From: Acidobacteriota bacterium
GTDB lineage: Bacteria > Acidobacteriota > Terriglobia > Bryobacterales > JACQDG01
Direction: 5' to 3'
Length of the DNA stretch: 5,066 nucleotides
Assembly (NCBI GenBank): GCA_016201185.1
Contig: JACQDG010000112.1
Coordinates: forward strand, 1 to 5,066
Both the position numbers and the translations under genes were made by a program. The notes below the pieces were generated by a model, which ran no database searches, had not been told where the DNA came from, and saw nothing but the letters and a program-made list of their open reading frames with translations. This document shows, one piece after another, positions 1 through 5,066 of the stretch. The stretch's first letter is position 1. Each line of letters begins with the position of its first letter.

Positions 1-336
1 CGCCTGGAAGTGATGGTCGGCATGGCCAATTCCAACATCTCGCTGCGAAGCGTGCGGCAGCAGATATCTTCGGCCACTGACGTTTTTATCCAGATCGCTC
101 GCTTGAGCGACGGGACACGGCGCATTACCAACATCACCGAGTGCGTGGGCATGGAGGGCGATACGGTAACGCTGCAGGACGTGTTCGTGTTCGACCGCCT
201 GGGGCTGACTCCCGAGCGGCGAGTGATCGGGCAGTTCCGCGCCACGGGCATCCGGCCCAAGTTCGCGCAGCGGCTGAAGGCTTCCGGCGTCAACCTGCCG
301 CCTGCCATTTTCGAAACGATCACGGAGGTGCGGTAG
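1..336 (+). CDS. cpaF: CpaF/TadA-type Tad pilus assembly ATPase, C-terminal part (5' end outside window)
   Basis: This is the tail of the hexameric secretion ATPase that powers Flp/Tad pilus assembly on the cytoplasmic face of the inner membrane. The frame is open from base 1 and 111 residues are visible, beginning RLEVMVGMAN. The Walker A, Asp box and Walker B lie upstream and cannot be checked. The visible part matches the end of the GspE/PulE/CpaF family: the RLE..V segment, an SVRQQISSATDVFIQIARL helix, SDGTRRITNITE, then GMEGDTVTLQDVFVF, and a final block with GQFRATGIRPKFAQRL typical of CpaF. The stop is TAG at 334-336. The GTG at 10 is an internal valine codon, not a start. tadB and tadC follow, as expected for a tad operon. 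A CpaF rather than GspE or PilB identity is supported by these neighbours. Confidence 0.93.
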   Translation, partial: RLEVMVGMANSNISLRSVRQQISSATDVFIQIARLSDGTRRITNITECVGMEGDTVTLQDVFVFDRLGLTPERRVIGQFRATGIRPKFAQRLKASGVNLPPAIFETITEVR

Positions 337-350
337 GGCCCGAGAGGGCC
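337..350 (+). other. Intercistronic GC hairpin with GAGA (GNRA) tetraloop
   Basis: GGCCC (337-341), GAGA (342-345) and GGGCC (346-350) form a perfect 5-bp GC stem closed by C-G over a GNRA-class tetraloop. It begins at the first base after the cpaF stop codon. No T-run follows (AGCAGGCG), so it does not look like an intrinsic terminator. A role in mRNA stability or in setting relative cpaF/tadB expression is inference. A stem this short could also arise by chance in GC-rich DNA. Confidence 0.4.
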
Positions 351-373
351 AGCAGGCGCGGCCACCGGGAAAC

Positions 374-379
374 GGAAGG
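374..379 (+). promoter_or_regulatory. Ribosome binding site that sets the tadB start
   Basis: GGAAGG lies 7 bases before the ATG at 387. The open frame extends upstream into cpaF as far as base 141, but that extension lacks TadB features. This site, together with the hydrophobic N-terminus that follows the ATG, fixes the start at 387. Confidence 0.6.
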
Positions 380-386
380 CTGGATT

Positions 387-1355
387 ATGACTCCAACCCA
401 GGCGATTCTGATCTTTCTTTTCGTCTTTACCGTCGCTGCCGTGGCGGGCTCGGTGGCTTGGAATGTTACGGAGCAGAAGCGGCGGAAGATCCTCGACAAG
501 CGCCTGCAACGGTCGCTCGACCAGCAAGCAGAGGTAGAAGCCGGCCTTTTGAAGCGGAACGTGACCAGCGACATCCCCTTCTACGGCCGCATGCTGGACC
601 GATTCGAGTTCACGAGCGCCATGCGGCAGCGCCTGGCGCAGGCCAACCTGAATTGGTCGGTGGGCCGGCTGACGGCGATAATGCTGGTGGCGGCGGCCCT
701 GACGTTCAATATTTTCATCCGCATTCCGGTCCTTCCCGTCTACCTGGTTCCCGGGCTTACAGTGGTGGCGGGCTTTCTGCCCTATGCCTACGTAATGAAC
801 CGGAGGACCCGGCGCTTGGCGAAGTTTGAGGAACAGTTCCCCGAGGCGCTGGACTTCCTGGGCCGCGCCTTGCGCGCCGGACACGCCTTTTCAATGAGCC
901 TGGAAATGCTATCGAACGAGTCCCTGGAACCGCTGTCCACCGAGTTCCGGCAGACCTTCGATGAGCAGAACCTGGGCCTGCCCACGGAAACCGCGCTACA
1001 GAACCTGGCTCGCCGGGTGCCGCTGCTGGACGTGCGGTTCTTTGTCTCTGCGGTGCTGCTGCAGAGCCGCACGGGCGGCAACCTTAGCGAAATCCTGGAC
1101 AAACTAGCCTACGTGATCCGCGAACGGTTCAAGCTGAAGGGACAGGTGAAGGCGTACAGTGCGCACGGCCGGCTGACCGGCATGGTTCTGACGGTTCTGC
1201 CGCTGGTGATCGTGGCCCTGATGATGATGGTCAATCCGGAATACATGACAGTGTTGGTCAAGCACCCTTACGGCAAGCATTTGATCGCCGCGGCCATCAT
1301 CATGCAGACCGCCGCATTTCTGATCATCCGCAGGATCGTTGACATCAAGGTGTAA
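387..1355 (+). CDS. tadB: TadB, inner-membrane platform protein of the Tad/Flp pilus (T2SF domain)
   Basis: The 322-residue protein has the usual TadB length. TadB and TadC form the inner-membrane platform that couples the CpaF ATPase to pilin extrusion. An N-terminal membrane span covers residues about 5-27. A basic cytoplasmic segment follows (TEQKRRKILDKR), then a hydrophobic pair at about 93-135. The type II secretion F (T2SF) domain runs from about 146 to 260: KFEEQFPEALDFLGRALRAG, MSLEMLSNE, LGLPTETALQNLARRVPLLD, then SAVLLQSRTGGNLSEILDKL. Two C-terminal spans lie at about 262-281 and 298-315. The start is the ATG at 387 behind GGAAGG. The longer frame from 141 would overlap cpaF by almost 200 bases and encode an arginine-rich segment unlike the family. 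The gene begins 50 bases after cpaF and ends 3 bases before tadC, which indicates one operon. Which of the two paralogues is TadB rests on order and on the alignment-like match to TadB motifs. Confidence 0.93.
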   Translation: MTPTQAILIFLFVFTVAAVAGSVAWNVTEQKRRKILDKRLQRSLDQQAEVEAGLLKRNVTSDIPFYGRMLDRFEFTSAMRQRLAQANLNWSVGRLTAIMLVAAALTFNIFIRIPVLPVYLVPGLTVVAGFLPYAYVMNRRTRRLAKFEEQFPEALDFLGRALRAGHAFSMSLEMLSNESLEPLSTEFRQTFDEQNLGLPTETALQNLARRVPLLDVRFFVSAVLLQSRTGGNLSEILDKLAYVIRERFKLKGQVKAYSAHGRLTGMVLTVLPLVIVALMMMVNPEYMTVLVKHPYGKHLIAAAIIMQTAAFLIIRRIVDIKV

Positions 1356-1358
1356 GCT

Positions 1359-2303
1359 ATGCTTGTGGTTTACGTGGGCGCTCTGTTGTTTGTGCTGGTG
1401 ATGGGGGCGATCAGCATCGTGGGGTATCGCTATTGGATCAAACCGGCGGCCTACTTGGACCGGGTTGGCGCTCGGACCCTGGACGGCTTCAGCGAGTTGG
1501 CGGTGGAAGGACCCGCCGAGCAGTCGGGGGTGACCCGGGTGATCCAGCGAGTGGGGGCGGCCGTACCCGTTACGCCAGAAAAAGTCCGTTCCATGCGGCG
1601 GAAGCTGATTGCGGCGGGCTACCGCTCGCAGTCGGCCGTAACCCTGATGTACGGCATCCAGGTCGCCTCGGCCGCGGTGGTGGGTCTATTCACCGCTCTG
1701 ATCTTTTCCACGACCCAGCCATACGGGGCCGAAATAGTGGTGCTGGTCTCCCTGCTGTTTGCCGTGGGCGGTTATTTCCTGCCCAACGAAATCCTCCTAA
1801 TGCTGATCCAGCGCCGGCGGCAAGTTCTGCGCTATTCGCTGCCCGACGCCTTGGACCTGCTGGTGATATGCGTAGAGGCGGGCCTGGGGCTGGATCAGGC
1901 CATCATGGACGTCAGCGATGAGCTCCGGATTACACACCCGGAACTGAGCGAAGAGTTCGCCCTGGTTAACCTGGAGCTGCGGGCGGGCAGTCGCCGCTCG
2001 GAAGCGCTGCGCAACCTGGACGAGCGCACTGGAGAAACGGAACTAAAGAAACTGGTCAGTATCCTCATCCAGACAGACCGCTTCGGCACTTCCATCGCTC
2101 AGGCTCTTCGCACCCACTCCGATTTCATGCGCGTCAAGCGCCGCCAGATCGCCGAAGAGAAGGCCGGAAAGGTGGGCGTCAAGCTGGTATTTCCTATATT
2201 CTTCTTCATCCTGCCGTCGATGTTTTTGGTGACGGTCGGCCCGGCACTCTTGCAGTTGTTCTCCGAACTGTTCCCCATGATGAAGGGAATAGAGAATAGA
2301 TAG
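1359..2303 (+). CDS. tadC: TadC, inner-membrane platform protein of the Tad/Flp pilus (T2SF domain)
   Basis: The 314-residue protein is the second T2SF-domain platform component and the presumed partner of TadB at the inner membrane. An N-terminal span covers residues 1-22. A soluble stretch follows, containing SMRRKLIAAGYRS (78-90), a pattern common before the second span in TadC. Hydrophobic spans lie at about 97-116 and 124-150. The T2SF domain covers about 158-296 with TadC hallmarks: YSLPDALDLLVICVEAGLGL (159-178), ITHPELSEEF, VNLELRAGSRRSEALRNL, DRFGTSIAQALRTHSDFMR and EEKAGKVGVKLVFPIFFF (266-283), the last leading into the C-terminal span. The ATG is 3 bases after the tadB stop. AAGGTG at 1347-1352, inside the last tadB codons, provides the ribosome binding site, so translational coupling with tadB is likely. 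Nothing appears truncated or frameshifted. Confidence 0.94.
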   Translation: MLVVYVGALLFVLVMGAISIVGYRYWIKPAAYLDRVGARTLDGFSELAVEGPAEQSGVTRVIQRVGAAVPVTPEKVRSMRRKLIAAGYRSQSAVTLMYGIQVASAAVVGLFTALIFSTTQPYGAEIVVLVSLLFAVGGYFLPNEILLMLIQRRRQVLRYSLPDALDLLVICVEAGLGLDQAIMDVSDELRITHPELSEEFALVNLELRAGSRRSEALRNLDERTGETELKKLVSILIQTDRFGTSIAQALRTHSDFMRVKRRQIAEEKAGKVGVKLVFPIFFFILPSMFLVTVGPALLQLFSELFPMMKGIENR

Positions 2304-2319
2304 TGCGCCAGATTGGAAA

Positions 2320-2333
2320 GTAGTGTAGACTAC
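2320..2333 (+). other. Short inverted repeat between tadC and the microprotein gene
   Basis: GTAGT (2320-2324) and ACTAC (2329-2333) flank a GTAG loop, giving a 5-bp hairpin just upstream of the Shine-Dalgarno sequence of the small gene at 2350. It is too weak and lacks a T-run, so it is not a terminator. It might be an RNA element in the leader of the small gene, or chance. Confidence 0.2.
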
Positions 2334-2340
2334 GGTCCAC

Positions 2341-2346
2341 GGAGGA
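2341..2346 (+). promoter_or_regulatory. Strong Shine-Dalgarno site for the 31-aa membrane protein
   Basis: GGAGGA ends 3 bases before the ATG at 2350 (4 bases if only GGAGG is counted). The spacing is slightly short, but the match to the anti-Shine-Dalgarno is the best of any start in the window. This is the main evidence that the very short frame after it is translated. Confidence 0.6.
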
Positions 2347-2349
2347 AGA

Positions 2350-2445
2350 ATGGACAGTTCAACTGTACGGATTGTTTGCGCAGTGCTGGCGGTCATCCTG
2401 CTGGCGATTATCATTATCCGGCGGCGCAGCAAACGAGAAGAATAG
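2350..2445 (+). CDS. Small single-span membrane protein (31 aa), tad-linked, family unknown
   Basis: This very short frame runs from ATG 2350 to TAG 2443-2445. It encodes a short polar N-terminus (MDSSTVR), a continuous hydrophobic span at about residues 8-23 (IVCAVLAVILLAIIII) and a strongly basic end (RRRSKREE). By the positive-inside rule the protein would sit N-out, C-in. The design resembles other one-pass microproteins that attach to larger membrane complexes. It also superficially resembles the C-terminal tail of a sortase substrate, but no sorting motif is present. Support for translation is the GGAGGA ribosome binding site and the coherent hydrophobic/basic pattern. It lies 46 bases after tadC on the same strand, so it is probably cotranscribed with the Tad genes. 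A role with the TadB/TadC platform is inference only, and I do not recognise a named family. C10 is the only cysteine and lies inside the span. Confidence 0.6.
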   Translation: MDSSTVRIVCAVLAVILLAIIIIRRRSKREE

Positions 2446-2572
2446 ATCGGCGGCACGGCGTCAAGAAGATTAGCGGATGCACTGCCAGTTGAGGCGTCTT
2501 TCCCCCCAGGCCTGGGAGTGAGTTCCGATGGTAAGGGTCACATCCGGCCGATTTCACAGGGGTACAGATGCC
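2446..2572 (+). other. Spacer between the tad genes and the GT87 cluster; no clear gene
   Basis: This 127-base stretch shows no convincing sigma-70-like promoter and no stem followed by a T-run. It contains a 12-base palindrome CCCAGGCCTGGG (2505-2516), a direct repeat GGCGTC (2457-2462 and 2493-2498), and a distant complementary pair ATCGGC (2446-2451) and GCCGAT (2547-2552). None of these identifies a known riboswitch or terminator. The part from 2528 could instead be the 5' end of the next gene if its earlier ATG is used. Whether a new transcript starts here cannot be decided from the sequence. Confidence 0.4.
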
Positions 2573-3742
2573 ATGTCCACGGTGGCGCGTGTTGCTGCGG
2601 CCAGTCCCGATGCCGGACGCCCCACAGCGCGGCGGGGATGGAGAAGCTTCCTAGGACCGTGGGTAGCCGCCGGGCTGATAGCAGGCATCTGGCTCACGGC
2701 GGTCTTCCGGCAAGCAGTTCTTCACGGCCGGCCGGGGGATTTCTCCTCCTTTTACTGCGGGGGGGAGATTTTGCGCACCCGGGGCCCGGCTGCCCTTTAT
2801 GATTATCAAGCCCTCCAACAGTGCCACGCGCGCCATTTTTCCGAGCAAGACGCGGTGCTGCCCTTTATCCGGCCGCCTTTCTATGCCCTGGCGCTGGCTC
2901 CACTGAGCCTCCTGCCGCCCCACCCTGCTCTTCTCGCCTGGCTGGCCATCAACTTGGTGGCGTTGGCCGGGGCCATCTATTTCACTGCCCGGGCGACGGG
3001 CGTCGGGTTGCCAGAGGCGGCCTGGCATGCGGCCATATTTTTCCCGGCGGTGGCCACCTTTCTGAATCGTCAGGATTTGCCGATAATACTGTTCTGGGCT
3101 GCGGCCGGCTATTGGCTGACAGCCCGGGGCAGATATTTCGCAGCGGGCTCGATCCTGGCTCTGTGCGCCATGAAATTCCACCTGGTGCTGCTGTTGTCTT
3201 TAGCCTTCCTGGCCAAGAAGAACTGGAAGGCCTTGCGCGGCCTGCTGACTGGCGTCGGCATTCTGGCGGCGGTCTCCCTGTGGATGCTGGGACCGGCCGG
3301 CTTAACCCGCTACGTTCAAGTACTGCTCTACCGCTCCCTGCCGAACATAGAGAATTATCCCGTTCGGCAGACGAACTTATTCAACCTGGCGGGAGGAGCC
3401 TGGCTCTCGATCCCTTTGGTCCTGCTGACGGTGGCTGCCGTGGTGACTGCCGGGAGGCGCTTGAGCCAGACCCAGGCGCTGGCCGCGGCCTGGCTGGGAT
3501 CGTTGCTGGTGGCGCCCCACGTTGTTATTTCTGATTACCTTTTGGCGTTGCCCGCTTGCCTTTCTCTGGCGCCTTTGAGCCGCTATTGTTTTCTGGCCAG
3601 CCTGTTGCTGCTGTTTCCAGTGGTCCCCGTCTTGCTGGCCTATGACGAGCGATTGGTGCTGGCGGCGCCCTTTCTGGCGCTGGCCTGCCTGATCGGGGCG
3701 GCCGTGGCTTCTGTTCGAACCCCTTTGTTGCGCCATGATTGA
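2573..3742 (+). CDS. GT87 (DUF2029) family polytopic membrane glycosyltransferase
   Basis: The 389-residue integral membrane protein has a GT-C-like layout. Family members transfer sugars, typically from polyprenyl-phosphate donors, on the outer face of the cytoplasmic membrane; the sugar and acceptor here are unknown. The first span is at about 27-46. It is followed by the extracytoplasmic GDFSSFYCGGEILRTRG (55-71), whose D56 is the likely catalytic acid, then ALYDYQALQQ. Next come PFIRPPFYALALAPLSLLPP (97-116) and LNRQDLPIILFW (164-175), matching the family GQ-type motif. MKFHLVLLL (200-208) matches the usual lysine-containing motif, and APHVVISDYLLALPA (314-328) matches the late PH...D block. 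About nine or ten hydrophobic spans are visible. The start is uncertain: ATG 2528 (adding 15 residues) has a better GGAG site 9 bases upstream, whereas ATG 2573 has AGGGG 10 bases upstream. I prefer 2573 because codons 2528-2572 have low third-position GC, and 2573 already leaves a long N-terminal tail. The last 8 bases overlap the next gene. Confidence 0.82.
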   Translation: MSTVARVAAASPDAGRPTARRGWRSFLGPWVAAGLIAGIWLTAVFRQAVLHGRPGDFSSFYCGGEILRTRGPAALYDYQALQQCHARHFSEQDAVLPFIRPPFYALALAPLSLLPPHPALLAWLAINLVALAGAIYFTARATGVGLPEAAWHAAIFFPAVATFLNRQDLPIILFWAAAGYWLTARGRYFAAGSILALCAMKFHLVLLLSLAFLAKKNWKALRGLLTGVGILAAVSLWMLGPAGLTRYVQVLLYRSLPNIENYPVRQTNLFNLAGGAWLSIPLVLLTVAAVVTAGRRLSQTQALAAAWLGSLLVAPHVVISDYLLALPACLSLAPLSRYCFLASLLLLFPVVPVLLAYDERLVLAAPFLALACLIGAAVASVRTPLLRHD

Positions 3743-4637
3743 AGTAGCGGTTGATTTTCTTATCGAGACCCAGAATGCCGACGGCGGATGGGGAACGGTA
3801 GTCGGGAAACACAGCAACGCCGAGGCCACAGCTTTCACCATTTTGAGCCTTGCCGCCTTGAAAGAGGAAACGCATCGCGACGGCCTTTCGCGGGCTGTCG
3901 CTTGGTTGGCCGACCGGCAAAATCCCGATGGAAGCTGGCCCCTGACCGCCGCGCTCAAGGATGGATCATGGGCCACTGCCTTGGCAGTTCTTTCCCTGGC
4001 TGCTTTCGAGAAGCAGAGGGCCAGGGCTGTACGCGGGGCGGACTGGCTCCTCAGCCAGAAAGGAAGCGGCCTGGGGCTGTTGAATTCCCTTCTCTACCGC
4101 TTTTCTTCTCAGCAGCAGAAGGACCGGCTGAATCCCGACTTGAAGGGGTGGTCCTGGACGCCGGGCACTTTCAGTTGGGTGGAGCCGACCGCCTACGCCC
4201 TGCTGGCCCTGAAAAAGCTCCGCGCCTTTCTTCCGGCGCAGCAGGTTGAGGATCGGATCCGCCAGGGAGAGCTTCTCCTGTACGACCGTGTTTGTGAGGA
4301 AGGGGGTTGGAATTACGGTAACACGAAGATCCTTGGCGCGAATCTGTGGCCCTATCCGGACACCACGGCCCTGGCCTTGATTGCTCTCGAGGAACATAGG
4401 ACCAGGGAAGCGAATCAACGGAGCCTAGAGGCCTTGCGAAGAATGCTGGCGCAAACGCAATCGGGTCTGGCCTTAAGCTGGTCTATCCTGTGCTTCACGC
4501 TTTACGGCGAGGATGTTTCCCGCTGGCGGCAGCTTCTGGCGGAATGTCAGAAGAAGACGGGGTTCCTGGGGGAGACAAAAACCATGGCCCTGGCCTTGCT
4601 GGCGTCCGTAGATAACTACACGGTTTTTAAAGTGTAA
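3735..4637 (+). CDS. Squalene cyclase/prenyltransferase-repeat alpha/alpha-barrel protein, cyclase acid motif absent
   Basis: The 300-residue soluble protein is built of QW-type repeats of the prenyltransferase/squalene oxidase superfamily. The repeats are QNADGGWG (13-20) with TAFTILSLAAL (32-42), QNPDGSWP (62-69) with TALAVLSLAAF (81-91), GWSW (138-141) with VEPTAYALLAL (149-159), and CEEGGWNYGN (187-196) with PDTTALALIAL (208-218). A weaker last unit is ALSWSILCFTLYG (246-258). Squalene-hopene cyclases are about twice this length and carry a catalytic DXDDTA. Here the equivalent places read VEPTA and PDTTA, so a conventional cyclase reaction is unlikely. A single barrel that binds or processes an isoprenoid or another ligand is possible. 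No signal peptide is visible, so it is probably cytoplasmic. The ATG overlaps the end of the GT87 gene by 8 bases with no clear ribosome binding site, implying translational coupling. The exact function is unknown. Confidence 0.8.
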   Translation: MIEVAVDFLIETQNADGGWGTVVGKHSNAEATAFTILSLAALKEETHRDGLSRAVAWLADRQNPDGSWPLTAALKDGSWATALAVLSLAAFEKQRARAVRGADWLLSQKGSGLGLLNSLLYRFSSQQQKDRLNPDLKGWSWTPGTFSWVEPTAYALLALKKLRAFLPAQQVEDRIRQGELLLYDRVCEEGGWNYGNTKILGANLWPYPDTTALALIALEEHRTREANQRSLEALRRMLAQTQSGLALSWSILCFTLYGEDVSRWRQLLAECQKKTGFLGETKTMALALLASVDNYTVFKV

Positions 4638-4643
4638 GTTCGC

Positions 4644-5066
4644 ATGGTGGATCGCAGACAATTCGTCAGGGGCTCCCTGGTAGCTTCCCTTGCTCCTCTA
4701 GCGACGGGATGCCAGAAGAAGGCCCCGACCTGGGAGAAGGCGGCTATCCGCAAGAAGGGCCGATCCCAGGTGGCGATTCTTGGCGCCGCTAATTATGAAG
4801 CGCCTCTGGAAGATATCTTGGTCCGGGGTATCCAGCTCTTCCGCCTCAGCCTGCGAGGCAAGACCGTAGTTCTAAAGCCCAATCTGGTGGAATACGATCC
4901 GGCAGGCGTGATCAATACTCACCCGGCTGTCATATCCGCCGCGGTAGAAGCTTTTCGGAGGCTGGGAGCTGGCGAGGTTCTGGTGGCCGAGGGCCCCGGA
5001 CATCGTCGCGACAATGAATATCTCTTAACCGCATCCGGTCTTTACTCGATACTGAAAGACTTTAAG
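4644..5066 (+). CDS. Exported DUF362 family protein, N-terminal 141 residues (3' end outside window)
   Basis: The frame opens at ATG 4644, 6 bases after the preceding stop, and stays open to the window edge. The N-terminus (MVDRRQFVRGSLVASLAPLA) carries a twin-arginine pattern, RRQFVR, and a short hydrophobic stretch. ATGC follows, with C23 placed like a lipobox cysteine, so Tat export and possibly lipid attachment are likely. The DUF362 domain starts near residue 42. It shows QVAILGAANYE, LRGKTVVLKPNLVEYD (70-85), INTHPAVISAAVEAFRRLGA (90-109) and EVLVAEGPGH (111-120), the standard family signature. DUF362 proteins are of unknown function; some carry a ferredoxin-like Fe-S domain. No CxxC cluster appears in the visible part, and the remainder must be seen to judge. 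No strong ribosome binding site precedes the ATG, consistent with coupling to the upstream gene. Confidence 0.85.
   Translation, partial: MVDRRQFVRGSLVASLAPLATGCQKKAPTWEKAAIRKKGRSQVAILGAANYEAPLEDILVRGIQLFRLSLRGKTVVLKPNLVEYDPAGVINTHPAVISAAVEAFRRLGAGEVLVAEGPGHRRDNEYLLTASGLYSILKDFK

Noticed and set aside
324..330. Near-perfect Shine-Dalgarno sequence GGAGGTG near the end of cpaF
   Set aside because: No ATG, GTG or TTG lies at a usable distance downstream; it simply encodes the last T-E-V-R codons of CpaF.
141..386. Upstream extension of the tadB reading frame to an ATG at 141
   Set aside because: It lies inside cpaF, encodes arginine- and glycine-rich sequence typical of a GC-rich shadow frame, and has no TadB similarity. 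The ATG at 387 has a ribosome site and a proper membrane-span N-terminus.
2326..2331. TAGACT as a -10 box for the small membrane protein gene
   Set aside because: No acceptable -35 lies 16-18 bases upstream (the sequence there is GC-rich), and the gene is better explained as part of the tad transcript.
2043..2456. 137-codon antisense open frame opposite the tadC end and the small membrane gene
   Set aside because: It has no recognisable domain, opposes a strongly supported T2SF coding region, and has low-complexity composition expected of a shadow frame.
2505..2516. CCCAGGCCTGGG palindrome as a terminator or operator
   Set aside because: It has no loop in its perfect form and no T-run after it. 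An operator role has no supporting second copy or nearby regulator.
2477..2521. Possible 14-residue leader peptide (MHCQLRRLSPQAWE) ending just before the ATG at 2528
   Set aside because: It has no clear ribosome site, no run of regulatory codons and no attenuator hairpin pair. A frame this short is expected by chance.
2446..2552. ATCGGC/GCCGAT complementary pair as the closing stem of a riboswitch
   Set aside because: Six base pairs about 95 bases apart are easily chance, and the interior does not match any riboswitch consensus I can recall, including c-di-GMP types.
2759..2765. Run of seven G as a programmed slippage or sequencing-error site
   Set aside because: The GT87 frame reads correctly through it with motifs on both sides (FYCGGEILRTRG), so no frameshift is indicated.
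2821..3534. 237-codon + strand frame inside the GT87 gene
   Set aside because: It is an out-of-frame reading of a well-supported membrane protein; the translation is rich in G, R, A and P and lacks motifs.
3377..3976. 199-codon antisense open frame across the GT87 and cyclase-repeat genes
   Set aside because: It is rich in Q, R, S and G, spans two well-supported genes on the opposite strand and shows no domain. It is a shadow of GC-rich coding.

Overview
The window is a GC-rich (by eye about 60%), densely coded bacterial segment with every recognisable gene on the + strand. Gene content and style suggest an Acidobacteriota-like genome: a Tad locus, followed by a GT87 (DUF2029) membrane glycosyltransferase, a squalene-cyclase-repeat protein and a DUF362 protein. 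That assignment is an inference from recalled family distribution, not from a phylogenetic marker.

Left part (1-2445): the inner-membrane end of a Tad/Flp pilus (type IVc) assembly operon. It holds the C-terminal 111 residues of the CpaF/TadA ATPase, a complete TadB and a complete TadC, in the usual order and tightly spaced. A 5-bp GC hairpin with a GAGA tetraloop sits directly after the cpaF stop. After tadC, behind a strong Shine-Dalgarno sequence, lies a 31-residue single-span membrane microprotein gene (2350-2445) that is easy to miss. ATPase and platform proteins would work together at the inner membrane to extrude Flp pilin. The pilin, prepilin peptidase and secretin genes are not in view and may lie to the left.

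Spacer (2446-2572): about 127 bases with no confident gene, promoter or terminator.

Right part (2573-5066): three tightly linked genes. They encode a polytopic GT87/GT-C-type glycosyltransferase, a 300-residue terpene-cyclase-repeat (alpha/alpha-barrel) protein that overlaps it by 8 bases and lacks the cyclase DXDD acid, and, 6 bases further on, the start of an exported DUF362 protein with a twin-arginine signal and a lipobox-like cysteine. GT-C enzymes usually use polyprenyl-phosphate sugars and QW-repeat barrels often bind isoprenoids, so a shared lipid or isoprenoid-linked role is a reasonable but untested idea. The cluster runs off the right edge.
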